Below, in pieces: positions 52,124-61,078 of a stretch of 64,000 nucleotides of DNA. The stretch comes from Methylocella tundrae (lineage in GTDB: Bacteria; Pseudomonadota; Alphaproteobacteria; Rhizobiales; Beijerinckiaceae), in assembly GCF_901905185.1 (NCBI RefSeq), contig NZ_CABFMQ020000087.1:62001-126000 (forward strand), written 5' to 3'. The position numbers and the translations under genes are program-made. The notes beneath the pieces were generated by a model. The model was not told the origin of the DNA, searched no databases, and saw only the letters and a program-made list of their open reading frames with translations. Positions within the stretch are counted from its first letter, which is position 1. Each line of letters starts with the position of its first letter.

Positions 52124-52423
52124 ATGTGCTTGATCGCTGAAGTCGTGCATTCCTGCTCCAACGAGAAAGTCGCGCAAGCGGCGGTAGCCTCGATCGGCTC
52201 GGAATTCGCGGGTAAGGTCAGGGCGACCGCCAGCGTCTATGGGATGTCCATGGGCGCATTCGCAGCACGCACAGTCATCCAGTTCGACCGCAATTGTGGA
52301 GGAGAGGAGAAACAGGCTCTCCGCCGGATCATGAAGGGAGCCGATCAACCTATTCTGATCGCCCTTGAACATATTCTGAAACCCGCGGTCGATGGAGTGG
52401 TCCCAGGATCGGTCGATGCGTGA
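52124..52423 (+). CDS. Small conserved alphaproteobacterial hypothetical protein
   Basis: A 99-residue protein beginning MCLIAEVVHSCSNEKVAQAA. The order of a helical N-terminus with SIGSEFAGKVRATASVYGMSMGAF followed by GEEKQALRRIMKGADQPIL is one I recall from a short Hyphomicrobiales family without known function; the VYGMSMGAF turn faintly resembles a ribbon-helix-helix or similar fold. GAGGG lies 5-8 bases before the ATG. The gene sits at the edge of an AT-rich stretch and has no same-strand partner. Confidence 0.6.
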   Translation: MCLIAEVVHSCSNEKVAQAAVASIGSEFAGKVRATASVYGMSMGAFAARTVIQFDRNCGGEEKQALRRIMKGADQPILIALEHILKPAVDGVVPGSVDA

Positions 52424-52608
52424 ACGCGCGTTTTACAGACGCCTGACCGATTGATCTGGAATTGATTATGCTCGTGGCCGACGGCTTTCCTGTATTTTGC
52501 GAGAGGCGCTCCAGCGGTTCCCGATGGGGAGGGCCGGCCGCGGCGCCCTGCCCTTTGAGGCTTGCATTTTATTAAGCCGCCAAGGGCCGGGACAGCGTGG
52601 CCTGGCCT

Positions 52609-53184
52609 TTATGCATTCTGGCGAAACGGCTCGCCTTCGAGACGTTCGCCGGTTTCAATTTGCTCGATGATCGTCGCGATAAAGGCGTCGAGATCCTTCG
52701 GCGACCGGCTCGTGATGATGCTGTCGTCGATCACCACCGGCTTGTCCGTCCATTGGCCGCCCGCGTTTTCAACATCCGTCCGGATCGAAGGATAGGACGT
52801 CAGTTCACGTCCTTCGACAGCCCCTGCCTCGATCAGCAGCCACGGCGCGTGACAGATCGCAGCGACAATTTTTCCGGTGTTCAAGAAATCGACGATGACA
52901 TCGATCGCATCGTCATTCGTCCGCAATGAATCCGGATTCATGACGCCGCCGGGCAGGATAAGGCAGTGGAAATCGGTGCTGCGCACCGAGTCCAGCGAAA
53001 GATCAACGCTGACGCTCTCGCCCCATTCCTTTTCGTTCCAACCTCTGATGGCCGGCCCCTGCGGCGCCGCGATCCGCACCAACGCCCCCGCCTCCCGTAG
53101 CTTGCGCAGCGGAACCATAAGCTCAGACTGCTCAAAACCGTTGGTCGCCAAAATCAGAATTTGCGCCTCGCGTATCGTCGGCAT
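52609..53184 (-). CDS. PfpI/DJ-1 type 1 glutamine-amidotransferase-like protein
   Basis: A 191-residue protein of the YhbO/PfpI group (deglycase/protease-like, stress-linked). The nucleophile elbow is AAICHAPWLL with its Cys, and the acidic partner lies in the LATNGFEQSEL segment near the start. GWNEKEWGESVSVDL is typical of the YhbO branch. The start is the Met after GGAGAACAAGC; the longest frame adds 15 residues without support. A GGAAC-type stress promoter may lie upstream. Confidence 0.9.
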   Translation of the reverse strand: MPTIREAQILILATNGFEQSELMVPLRKLREAGALVRIAAPQGPAIRGWNEKEWGESVSVDLSLDSVRSTDFHCLILPGGVMNPDSLRTNDDAIDVIVDFLNTGKIVAAICHAPWLLIEAGAVEGRELTSYPSIRTDVENAGGQWTDKPVVIDDSIITSRSPKDLDAFIATIIEQIETGERLEGEPFRQNA

Positions 53185-53213
53185 GCTTGTTCTCCATGAA
53201 AGATATGGAGGCA

Positions 53214-53238
53214 AACCCGACGCCTGCACGCAGGTTCC
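53214..53238 (-). promoter_or_regulatory. Weak EcfG-like promoter before the PfpI gene
   Basis: Reverse-strand GGAAC, 16 bases, GGTT (consensus GGAAC-N16/17-CGTT, one mismatch in the -10). It lies 30-54 bases before the PfpI start. A stress protein is a plausible target. Confidence 0.25.
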
Positions 53239-53267
53239 ACCTTAGGCGCATCCGCTCCAGCCAGCGT

Positions 53268-54047
53268 TCAGGAGAGCGGTTCTTCCGCCAGTGCCGCGGC
53301 CTGAAGCGCGACGCCTGTCAACGGCTGGGTATGAAGCCCGCATTCGACCTTGGCGGCGCCGCGCCAGCGCCCGGCGCGCGGATCCTCGCCTGGCCTGACC
53401 CTTGACGTGCAGGGGACGCAGCCGATCGAGGGATAGCCCTTGGCGACGAGTTCGTGTCGCGGCAGATCATGCGCATGGAGATAGCCAAGGATCTGCGCCG
53501 CCGACCAGTTTGCCAGCGGGTTGATCTTGATGCGCTTCTCTTCCGCCTCGAAGAGGGGCAGCGACCGCCGCGTTGAGGACTGGAATCTTTTACGTCCAGT
53601 GATCCAGGCGTCAAATCCCTTCAGCGCTTCGGCGAGAGGCAGGACTTTACGGATGGCGCAGCAGCGATCCGGATTGCTCGACCACAAAAATGTCTCAGGA
53701 TCTTCCGTCGCCAGTCGGTCCTTTTTGGGCGGAATGCTGATCACATTGCGAAGATCGAGAAACTTTATGAGGCGGTCCCGATAGGCGAGCGTTTCTGGAA
53801 ACAAGACGCCAGTATCGAGGAACAGGACCGGAAGCGCCTTATCGATTTGCGCGACCATATGCAGCAGCACGGCGGAGTCGGCGCCGAAACTCGAAACCAG
53901 AGCGATTTTGCCGGCAAACAGATCCTCGATCGACAAGCGCAGCAATGCTGGCGTATCAAGAGAAGCGATCTTTTCGGCGCTATGCCCGAGCGCCGCCGCA
54001 TCCGCCAAAAAGCCGGCGTCGTCAGCGCTTATGTCGTTCGCGCTCAT
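53268..54047 (-). CDS. cysH: Assimilatory phosphoadenylyl/adenylyl-sulfate reductase
   Basis: A 259-residue cytosolic enzyme reducing activated sulfate to sulfite. The P-loop-like VSSFGADSAVLLHM binds the nucleotide, and the catalytic ECGLH motif is near the C-terminus. The pairs RCCAIRK and CVPCTS provide four cysteines for a [4Fe-4S] cluster, so APS rather than PAPS is the expected substrate, as in most alphaproteobacteria. Electrons come from thioredoxin or glutathione. It is divergent from the sulfate transporter genes cysTWA. Confidence 0.93.
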   Translation of the reverse strand: MSANDISADDAGFLADAAALGHSAEKIASLDTPALLRLSIEDLFAGKIALVSSFGADSAVLLHMVAQIDKALPVLFLDTGVLFPETLAYRDRLIKFLDLRNVISIPPKKDRLATEDPETFLWSSNPDRCCAIRKVLPLAEALKGFDAWITGRKRFQSSTRRSLPLFEAEEKRIKINPLANWSAAQILGYLHAHDLPRHELVAKGYPSIGCVPCTSRVRPGEDPRAGRWRGAAKVECGLHTQPLTGVALQAAALAEEPLS

Positions 54048-54448
54048 CAAGCGCCTCCATCACGTTTTGTTGCGCGCGGCAACATGCTTGCCATAAGGCC
54101 TACGACCGCTCCCGCGGACGAAGCCTCGGTTTTTCAGAGCCTGGCTTCATCGAGAACAGGCCAAGCAGGGCTGCGCTGAACTCTCGCGCTCGCGTTCATC
54201 AACCAGATTGGAATGAACCTTTGAAATGAGAGAAATCGACGCGGCTGCTTCCTGCTTATGTGGAATATAGGATAAACACCGCAGCTTTGCGATATATAAA
54301 TAAATATACATTATATGTCTGTATTATGGGAGGTTGCGATCCAGCGCGAACTCCGCTACCTTAAACTCTATAAGCTTGATAGAATGCGTTGCCTTCCCAG
54401 CGGGCGGAGCGCGCTTCGGGGCCGCGGGGTTAGCGCGAAAGGGTTCAC
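54048..54448. other. Divergent regulatory region cysH / cysTWA
   Basis: A 401-base gap between the two sulfate-assimilation transcripts. From about 54250 to 54340 it is AT-rich with many TATA-like stretches, fitting promoters for both directions. No gene is seen and I could not assign a specific operator. Confidence 0.55.
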
Positions 54449-55285
54449 GTGTCTCTGTTTACGCAGCGCAATTCGATTCTTCCGGGCTTCGGACTGACGC
54501 TCGGATACACGCTCGTCTATCTCAGCGTGATCGTGCTCCTGCCGCTCGCCGCGCTTGTGCTGAAAGCCAGCGATCTCGGACTTTCGGGCCTTTGGCATAT
54601 CGCCGCCGAACCGCGTATTTTCGCAGCCCTCAGAACGAGCTTTTCGCTCGCGCTGGCGGCGGCGGCGATCAATGTCGTTTTCGGCGCCATCGTCGCATGG
54701 GTCTTGACGCGCTATGATTTTCCGGGCCGCCGCCTGCTCGACGCCGCCGTCGATCTTCCCTTCGCGTTGCCAACGGCTGTGGCGGGCATCGCGCTTGCCG
54801 CGATTTATGCGCCGAACGGCTGGATCGGCGGGCTGATTGCGCCGCTCGGATGGAAAATCGCCTATACGCCCCTCGGCATCATCATTGCCCTCGTGTTCAT
54901 AGGCCTTCCCTTCATCGTCCGCACGGCGCAGCCCGTGATCGTCGAACTCCAGCAGGATGTCGAGGAAGCTTCGGCTTCGCTGGGCGCGAGCCGGCTCCAA
55001 ACCCTCCGCCTCGTTATTTTGCCCGCACTAACTCCGGCGTTGCTGACCGGCTTCGCCCTCGCTTTCGCGCGGGGCGTCGGCGAATACGGATCGGTCATTT
55101 TCATCGCGGGCAATCTGCCTTTTGTCTCCGAGATCGCGCCTTTGCTCATTGTGGTCAAACTCGAGGAGTTCAATTACGCGGGCGCCACCGCGATCGCGGT
55201 TTGGATGCTGGCGATTTCCTTCTTCATTCTCTTGACCATCAATTTGGTTCAGGCCTGGAGCCGCCGGAGATTTGGAAATGTCTGA
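54449..55285 (+). CDS. cysT: Sulfate/thiosulfate ABC transporter permease CysT
   Basis: A 278-residue inner-membrane permease with six helices. The cytoplasmic EAA loop reads [21 protein letters not shown], and [15 protein letters not shown] and [13 protein letters not shown] are typical of CysT/CysU. It pairs with CysW and CysA to import sulfate. The start is a GTG behind AAAGGG. It overlaps cysW by eight bases. The usual binding-protein gene (cysP or sbp) is absent next to it. Confidence 0.94.
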   Translation: MSLFTQRNSILPGFGLTLGYTLVYLSVIVLLPLAALVLKASDLGLSGLWHIAAEPRIFAALRTSFSLALAAAAINVVFGAIVAWVLTRYDFPGRRLLDAAVDLPFALPTAVAGIALAAIYAPNGWIGGLIAPLGWKIAYTPLGIIIALVFIGLPFIVRTAQPVIVELQQDVEEASASLGASRLQTLRLVILPALTPALLTGFALAFARGVGEYGSVIFIAGNLPFVSEIAPLLIVVKLEEFNYAGATAIAVWMLAISFFILLTINLVQAWSRRRFGNV

Positions 55286-56201
55286 CGCAGCAACCGGGCT
55301 GGCCGCGCCGATCGAAGAGCCGTGGCTCGCGGCAAAAGCCATAAGCCCGAAGCGGACTCGCAGTCCTGTCACCAGCGAAGGCAAGGTGCTGGCGGGCGTT
55401 TTGATCGGCGTCACCCTCGTCTTCCTTCTGCTCTTTCTGGTGCTGCCGCTCGCGGTCGTATTCTTCGAGGCGTTCAGCAATGGCGTCTCCGCCTATTTGA
55501 CGGCGCTCGCCGAGCCGGACGCCCGTTCGGCCATCGGGCTGACGCTGCTTGTCGCGGCGATCGCCGTACCGGCGAATATCGTTTTCGGCCTCGCCGCGGC
55601 CTGGGCGATCGCCAAATTCCGCTTTCCCGGAAAAAGCTTTCTGATCACGCTGATTGATCTCCCCTTTTCGGTTTCGCCGGTGGTCGCGGGCCTCATGTAT
55701 GTGCTGCTCTTTGGCGCGCAGGGACTGTTCGGCTCCTGGCTCAGAGCGCATCATCTCGAAATCATCTTCGCCGTTCCTGGCATCGTGCTGGTGACGATCT
55801 TCGTCACCTTCCCCTTCGTCGCGCGCGAACTCATTGCATTGATGGAGGATCAAGGCGCGGTCGACGAGGAAACCGCGCTGTCGCTTGGCGCAAGCGGCGC
55901 CGCAACGTTCTTTCGGGTGACTTTGCCCAACATCAAATGGGCGTTGCTCTACGGCGTCTTGCTTTGCAACGCGCGAGCGATGGGCGAATTCGGCGCTGTC
56001 TCGGTCGTGTCGGGCCATATCCGCGGCAAGACCAACACCATGCCGCTACACGTCGAAATTCTCTACAATGAGTACAATATAACCGCAGCCTTCGCGGTCG
56101 CGTCCCTGCTCGCCCTCCTGGCGCTTGTGACGCTTCTGGTCAAGACTGTGCTGGAATCGCGCTCCAGCAGCTCCGCGCCGGGCAAGGCGCGCGGTCACTA
56201 G
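55278..56201 (+). CDS. cysW: Sulfate/thiosulfate ABC transporter permease CysW
   Basis: A 307-residue second permease, with an N-terminal extension of about 40 polar residues before the first helix. Markers are the EAA loop [38 protein letters not shown], and the late [20 protein letters not shown]. It forms the transmembrane pore with CysT. The ATG is inside the end of cysT; a TTG two codons upstream is less likely. Confidence 0.94.
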   Translation: MSDAATGLAAPIEEPWLAAKAISPKRTRSPVTSEGKVLAGVLIGVTLVFLLLFLVLPLAVVFFEAFSNGVSAYLTALAEPDARSAIGLTLLVAAIAVPANIVFGLAAAWAIAKFRFPGKSFLITLIDLPFSVSPVVAGLMYVLLFGAQGLFGSWLRAHHLEIIFAVPGIVLVTIFVTFPFVARELIALMEDQGAVDEETALSLGASGAATFFRVTLPNIKWALLYGVLLCNARAMGEFGAVSVVSGHIRGKTNTMPLHVEILYNEYNITAAFAVASLLALLALVTLLVKTVLESRSSSSAPGKARGH

Positions 56202-56287
56202 CTCGACGCCCGGTTCCTCCGCGGCGGGCGCCGGTTCGGACGATGGTTTGAGACAAAGACTTTGCGAGAAGCAACAAAGGCAACGCC

Positions 56288-57367
56288 ATGCAAATACGCG
56301 CCGTCGACATCGTCAAATCCTTCCCCGCAGCGCGCCGCGCGGCGCTGGAGGGCGTCAGCCTGACCGTCGGCAGCGGAGAGCTTGTCGCTTTGCTCGGACC
56401 ATCTGGCGGCGGCAAGACGACCTTGCTGCGCATTATCGCGGGTCTCGACATTCCCGATGCCGGAAAAGTTTTCTTTGGCGACGAGGACGCCTCGCAAAAA
56501 ACCGTGCAGGAGCGGCGCGTCGGCTTCGTGTTCCAGAGCTACGCGCTTTTCAAGCACCTGACGGTCGAAGAAAATGTCTCCTTCGGTCTCGACGTGCGTG
56601 AGCGCGCGCAGCGTCCGCCCAAGGCTGAAATTCGCAAGCGGGCTCTGGAGCTGCTGGATCTCGTACAGCTGGGCGGCCTCGAAAAACGACGTCCCGCGCA
56701 ATTGTCGGGCGGTCAACGGCAACGCGTCGCCCTCGCCCGCGCGCTCGCCGTCGAGCCCCGCGTGCTGTTGCTTGACGAACCTTTCGGCGCGCTCGACGCC
56801 AAGGTGCGGCGCGAATTGCGCAGCTGGCTGCGCGAGCTTCACGCCCAGACCGGGCACACGACAATTTTCGTGACGCATGATCAGGACGAAGCGCTCGAAC
56901 TCGCCGATCGCGTCGCGGTGCTCAATGGCGGCCGTATCGAGCAAATCGGCACGCCGGACGAGATCTACGACCATCCGGCGAGCGCCTTTGTGAATTCATT
57001 CATAGGCGAGGCGACCGCTCTTCGCGCCCACCTGCGTGACGGGCAGGTTTTCATCGGCGACCATCAGGTGGCGCTTCCCGCCTCGAACCGGCAGGCGGCG
57101 AGCGGCGCAGGCGAAGGCCGGCTGTTCGTGCGCCCGCAAGATATCGCCATCGGTGACGCGGGGCCTGACGCGCTTCAAGGCGAAATCCTGTCCGTGCGCC
57201 GAAGCGGCCCGACGCGGCGCGCGGAGATCGCAATTCCGTGCCAGGCCTCGAGCATCGAGGTCGATACGCCCGCTTCCGCCGTCTACCGCCCCGGCGAGAA
57301 GGTTCCGGTCCGCTTTTTGCGCGGCACGTTCTTCTTGAACGGGGAATCGGCGCCCGCCGGCGCGTGA
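56288..57367 (+). CDS. cysA: Sulfate/thiosulfate ABC transporter ATP-binding protein CysA
   Basis: A 359-residue ATPase energising sulfate import. Walker A is GPSGGGKTT, the signature [15 protein letters not shown], Walker [12 protein letters not shown] and the switch His lies in [16 protein letters not shown]-like C-terminal domain (from about residue 240, [12 protein letters not shown]) completes the usual length. It follows cysW after an 86-base gap that includes no other gene and still belongs to the operon. Confidence 0.95.
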   Translation: MQIRAVDIVKSFPAARRAALEGVSLTVGSGELVALLGPSGGGKTTLLRIIAGLDIPDAGKVFFGDEDASQKTVQERRVGFVFQSYALFKHLTVEENVSFGLDVRERAQRPPKAEIRKRALELLDLVQLGGLEKRRPAQLSGGQRQRVALARALAVEPRVLLLDEPFGALDAKVRRELRSWLRELHAQTGHTTIFVTHDQDEALELADRVAVLNGGRIEQIGTPDEIYDHPASAFVNSFIGEATALRAHLRDGQVFIGDHQVALPASNRQAASGAGEGRLFVRPQDIAIGDAGPDALQGEILSVRRSGPTRRAEIAIPCQASSIEVDTPASAVYRPGEKVPVRFLRGTFFLNGESAPAGA

Positions 57368-57484
57368 ACCAATCGGCCCCGGCTGCGGCGCCGTGGATCT
57401 GACGCCGGCGGCCTTTGCGCGGCGGTCAAACTTTTGTCTTGATGGCGCCTCTGCTCGGCTATCCATCTCCGCGCCGAAGCCGCG

Positions 57485-58159
57485 ATGAAGGACAGCATGT
57501 TTCTCTCCGATCAGATTCCCGCTTTTATAGAGCATTACGGCTACCTCGCGATTTTCTGCGTCGTCGCGATTGAGAGCGCCGGCATACCTTTTCCGGGCGA
57601 AACGATTCTGGTCTCCGCCGCCATTTTTGCCGGCGGCTCGCACGCGCTCCATCATGAAAGCCTGAATATCTTCGCCGTGATCGCGACGGCCGCGGGCGGC
57701 GCCATCCTCGGCGACAATCTGGGCTTTTGGGCCGGCCGCACCTTTGGCGTTGCGCTGCTCGCGCGATATGGGCGTCTCGTCCATCTCGACGAAGGCCGCC
57801 TGAAGCTTGGGCAATATCTGTTTCGGAGATACGGCGGAGCGATCGTCTTCTTTGGCCGATTCGTCGCTGTGCTACGCGCCTTCGCCGCTATTCTGGCGGG
57901 CGCCAACAGACTCGAGCCCTGGCGATTTTTCATTTTCAACGCCGCCGGCGCCATCGTTTGGGCTTCTTTATTTGGCGGTCTTGGTTTTCTTTTCGGCGCC
58001 GAAGCGCATCGGATCGCCGGTCCGCTCGGTTTGATCGGCCTCGCCGGGGCGCTGGCCGTTTTTGCATTCTGCTGGCGATTCTATAAAAGGAATGAGATCC
58101 GGTTGATCGCAGAGGCGGAAGCGGCGTTGCCCGGCCCGATTCAAACGCAAGTCCGATGA
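57485..58159 (+). CDS. DedA family membrane protein (first of tandem pair)
   Basis: A 224-residue polytopic membrane protein. Family marks are SAGIPFPGETILVSAA, GDNLGFWAGRTFG and GRFVAVLRAFAAILAGANRL with the functional Arg. DedA proteins act in lipid carrier recycling (undecaprenyl phosphate or phospholipid flipping) and proton-motive-force homeostasis. An alternative ATG lies four codons further in. A second member follows after 44 bases. Confidence 0.9.
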   Translation: MKDSMFLSDQIPAFIEHYGYLAIFCVVAIESAGIPFPGETILVSAAIFAGGSHALHHESLNIFAVIATAAGGAILGDNLGFWAGRTFGVALLARYGRLVHLDEGRLKLGQYLFRRYGGAIVFFGRFVAVLRAFAAILAGANRLEPWRFFIFNAAGAIVWASLFGGLGFLFGAEAHRIAGPLGLIGLAGALAVFAFCWRFYKRNEIRLIAEAEAALPGPIQTQVR

Positions 58160-58203
58160 TGGTGAGAAGTCAGCCGCGCAACATCCGATAAGCAGGAGCC
58201 TTT

Positions 58204-58821
58204 GTGTTCATTGAACATATCCAACCGTTGATCGTCCAACACGGATATTGGGCCGTGTTCCTCGTTGTCATGCTGGAGAGCGCGGGCGTGCCGCTGCCCG
58301 GAGAAACGGTGCTGCTGCTTGGAGCCGGCTATGCCGGCGCGACGGGCAATCTCGATATAGCCTGGGTTATCGCTGCGGCGGCCGCGGGCGCGATCATCGG
58401 CGACAATATCGGCTTTTGGATCGGCCGCACGTTCGGGGCAAACCTGCTCCTGCGGTATGGCAAATTCATTCATTTGCCCGAAGCCCGGCTGAAGCTCGGC
58501 CAATATTTGTTCGAGCGGCATGGCGGAAAAATCGTTTTTTTCGGCCGCTTCGTCGCCTTCCTCCGGGTTCTTGCGGCCCTGCTCGCCGGCGTCAATAAAT
58601 ATAATTGGGGCAAGTTCGTCTTCTTCAACGCGAGCGGCGGCGTGATCTGGGCCGTCGTCATGGGCGCCGGGGCTTATTTCTTCGGCGACGCCATGCATCG
58701 CGTCAGTGGCCCTCTCGGCATCGTCGCGCTCGTCATTGTCGTCGGCGGCGTGGTCGGCGCAATGATCCTCATGCGCCGTGAAGAGAAGAAAATGGAAAGG
58801 GAACTCGCCGACGTCGGTTGA
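58204..58821 (+). CDS. DedA family membrane protein (second of tandem pair)
   Basis: A 205-residue member of the same family as its upstream neighbour, with SAGVPLPGETVLLLGAG, GDNIGFWIGRTFG and GRFVAFLRVLAALLAGVN. The two look like an old tandem duplication, clearly alike in motifs but differing in flanks and tail; this one ends in a charged RREEKKMEREL segment. It starts with GTG behind AGGAG. Confidence 0.9.
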   Translation: MFIEHIQPLIVQHGYWAVFLVVMLESAGVPLPGETVLLLGAGYAGATGNLDIAWVIAAAAAGAIIGDNIGFWIGRTFGANLLLRYGKFIHLPEARLKLGQYLFERHGGKIVFFGRFVAFLRVLAALLAGVNKYNWGKFVFFNASGGVIWAVVMGAGAYFFGDAMHRVSGPLGIVALVIVVGGVVGAMILMRREEKKMERELADVG

Positions 58822-58831
58822 GCCGGCGCGC

Positions 58832-58856
58832 GGAACGATGAGCGGAAAGGAGCGTT
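58832..58856 (+). promoter_or_regulatory. EcfG (general stress) type promoter
   Basis: GGAAC, 16 bases, CGTT: an exact match to the alphaproteobacterial general-stress sigma consensus (GGAAC-N16/17-CGTT). It ends 34 bases before the secreted-peptide start, leaving room for a leader with GGGAG ribosome site. Confidence 0.6.
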
Positions 58857-58890
58857 CGCAGCCGAAGCCACCCTCAAGGGAGACGCATCG

Positions 58891-59229
58891 ATGCGAAAAG
58901 AAATTCCGCTCATTCTCGCAGCAGCCGTGGGATTTTACGCAATTCCCGCCGTCGCCCAGACAGCGCCGGGGGCGCCTGGCGGCAATGAAGTGATTCCGGA
59001 AAAAAACCGGGCCATCCCCAGCGCGCAGCCAAAGGACGGCGTTCCCCTGACTTCCGGCCGCAGCGGGAGCCTCAGCGACAGGCTCGACGCCGGCGATGGC
59101 GTCATCAAGCCAAAGCCAGGCGTTGATCCCGGAATTGTCAGGCCAGCGCCCGTGCCGAATCCAAATTCGACTCCCGTCATTCCTCCGGCCGGAACGCCGG
59201 GAGGACCTCCCGGCGCCGAACCGAAATAG
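58891..59229 (+). CDS. Secreted Pro/Gly-rich hypothetical protein
   Basis: A 112-residue product with a signal peptide (MRKEIPLILAAAVGFYAIPAVAQ). The mature part is disordered-looking and rich in Pro and Gly, with repeats of P-x-P and GxPGG (PKPGVDPGIVRPAPVPNP, PAGTPGGPPG). No catalytic motif or named family is seen. GGGAGACGC precedes the ATG. A perfect general-stress promoter motif lies just upstream, so it is probably an envelope stress protein. Confidence 0.65.
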   Translation: MRKEIPLILAAAVGFYAIPAVAQTAPGAPGGNEVIPEKNRAIPSAQPKDGVPLTSGRSGSLSDRLDAGDGVIKPKPGVDPGIVRPAPVPNPNSTPVIPPAGTPGGPPGAEPK

Positions 59230-59314
59230 AAGGGCGCGGCTCTCCCTCACGCCGCGCCAGACGGCTTTGACCGAAAATGCTGCGGCCGCGCCCCTTACGC
59301 GCTATTATCTCAGC

Positions 59315-60271
59315 ATGAGCGAAACCTTAATTGACACCGCCGCCGAAACAGCCGCGGACGAGATTTCCTTCAACCGCTCATTTGAGGGGCCTCCGGGGGA
59401 ACTCGTCCGGCTGTCGCCGCTGGTGCGCCGCATGGTCGCGGGCAATCCCGGCCCGATGACCTTCACCGGCACCTGCACCTATGTCGTCGGATCGGGCGAG
59501 GTCGCGATCATTGATCCGGGACCTGACAGCCCCCGGCATATTTCGGCGCTGATCGGCGCTTTAGCGCGCGAAAACGTCGTGGCAATCCTCGTGACGCATA
59601 CGCACAAGGATCATTCGCCCGGCGCGCGCGCCCTCCAGCAGGCGACCGGCGCAAGGATTATCGGCTGCGCGCCCTTTGCTCCTGCGAAGCAAGCAGCCGG
59701 CGACGAGGCGGGCAAAATCATCCGTCTGGAGGGCGCGCATGACCCCGGCCACGCGCCTGAAAAAATCATGCGCGAGGGCGAGGCGTTCGAAACCAGCGAT
59801 TTCTCTCTCGTCTGCGTCGAGACGCCCGGCCATACGATGAACCATTTGGCGTTCTGCCTGCCGCAGGAGCAGGCTCTCTTCTCGGGCGATCACGTCATGG
59901 CCTGGTCGACCTCTGTGATCACGCCGCCGGACGGCTCCATGCGCGATTATATGGCCTCTCTGGAAAAGCTGCGGCTCCGGGACGATCGAATTTATTGGCC
60001 CGGCCACGGCGGCCCGGTCACCGAGCCACAGCGTTTCGTTCGCGCTCTCGCCCAGCACCGCCGCCAGCGCGAACGCGCCATTCTTGCGCGCCTTGGGAAC
60101 GGCGACGAAACCATCGAAGCGATCGTCTCCCGGGTTTATGAGAGTCTCGCCCCTGCCCTGCGCGCCGCCGCGGGCCTTTCGGTGCTGGCCCATCTTGAAG
60201 ACCTCGTCGACCGCGGGCTCGTCACCGCCGACGGGCCAGCAACCCTTGCGACGCATTTCCATCCGGCCTGA
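59315..60271 (+). CDS. Metallo-beta-lactamase-fold hydrolase (LACTB2-like)
   Basis: A 318-residue cytosolic enzyme. The metal motif is THTHKDHSPGA (H-x-H-x-D-H) near residue 95, followed by ETPGHTMNHLAF (second metal His), FSGDHVM (bridging Asp) and WPGHGGPV (last His). The C-terminal 65 residues fit the winged-helix domain of the LACTB2/BLACT_WH group, which includes endoribonucleases and thioester hydrolases. The substrate is not known. Start chosen at MSETLID, since the long upstream frame crosses the previous gene. Confidence 0.88.
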   Translation: MSETLIDTAAETAADEISFNRSFEGPPGELVRLSPLVRRMVAGNPGPMTFTGTCTYVVGSGEVAIIDPGPDSPRHISALIGALARENVVAILVTHTHKDHSPGARALQQATGARIIGCAPFAPAKQAAGDEAGKIIRLEGAHDPGHAPEKIMREGEAFETSDFSLVCVETPGHTMNHLAFCLPQEQALFSGDHVMAWSTSVITPPDGSMRDYMASLEKLRLRDDRIYWPGHGGPVTEPQRFVRALAQHRRQRERAILARLGNGDETIEAIVSRVYESLAPALRAAAGLSVLAHLEDLVDRGLVTADGPATLATHFHPA

Positions 60272-60285
60272 GCGGGCCGCACGTG

Positions 60286-61059
60286 CTATTTCTTGTCGAC
60301 CTGCGCCTCGAGCGCGGCTTCGAAGGTGTGGATGTTGCGCTGATTGGCGCCAAAATCATAGGGACCGAAGCGCGAGACTGAGCGCAGGTCGATACGCGTT
60401 TGCCCGGCGAGCGGGCGAATGCGCAGGGTGATGTCGCAAGGAAAGCCGAGGATCAGACTGCGGGCAATGGCGTCGATATGACCGACGCCCATGCGCCCGC
60501 CGGGCGGCGTCTCATCAACGATGCGCCAGCCGCTGGCGGCGACGGCTTTGGCGACGGCGACGAATGCTTCGTCGCCGGTGAGATCGAGGATGATCGGCAG
60601 TATTTTCGGATAGGCTTGCGCTTGCGCCCTGCGCATCGACGCCGGCAGCGTCTTTGGCGTCCGCCCGCCTCGGGCGGCCTGTGCGACGCGCGAGGCCGAG
60701 AAAACCGGCGGATCGGCAATATCAGTGGAAAAATCGGTCAAACGCGGCAAATGCGTCGTCTTGGCCAGTTGGTAGGCTGGATAGGCAAGAAGCAGGAGCG
60801 CGAGAAAGAGCCCGGCGGCCGCCTGCCCTGCGCCTTGGCGCCCGGTACGCCAGATCACCGCGAACGCCAGCAGCGCGCTAAGGATCGCAGCGGCGGCGAG
60901 AGCTATAGAGCCGCTGAGCACGGTAAGCGCGGCTGGCGGATCGATCCCGCTTCGCGCCGCGGCGACGCCGATCAGCGCGACAGCCAGAGCGAAGGCGGCG
61001 AGCCGCCGGCTGAGCAGCGCCGATTTGGAATAAGGTTCTTCGACGATCAGCCGCCGCAT
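60286..61059 (-). CDS. DUF1499 membrane protein
   Basis: A 257-residue protein. The N-terminal half has three hydrophobic helices (LAAFALAVALIGVAAA, LSGSIALAAAAILSALLAF, AAGLFLALLLLAYPAY). The C-terminal half is the DUF1499 domain, starting TDFSTDIADPPVF and including GRMGVGHIDAIARSLILGFP and RIDLRSVSRFGPYDFGANQ. Function unknown. It lies 19 bases downstream of the DnaJ-like gene, on the same strand. Confidence 0.85.
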   Translation of the reverse strand: MRRLIVEEPYSKSALLSRRLAAFALAVALIGVAAARSGIDPPAALTVLSGSIALAAAAILSALLAFAVIWRTGRQGAGQAAAGLFLALLLLAYPAYQLAKTTHLPRLTDFSTDIADPPVFSASRVAQAARGGRTPKTLPASMRRAQAQAYPKILPIILDLTGDEAFVAVAKAVAASGWRIVDETPPGGRMGVGHIDAIARSLILGFPCDITLRIRPLAGQTRIDLRSVSRFGPYDFGANQRNIHTFEAALEAQVDKK

Positions 61060-61078
61060 TATCAGCCCCGCCTGCGCC

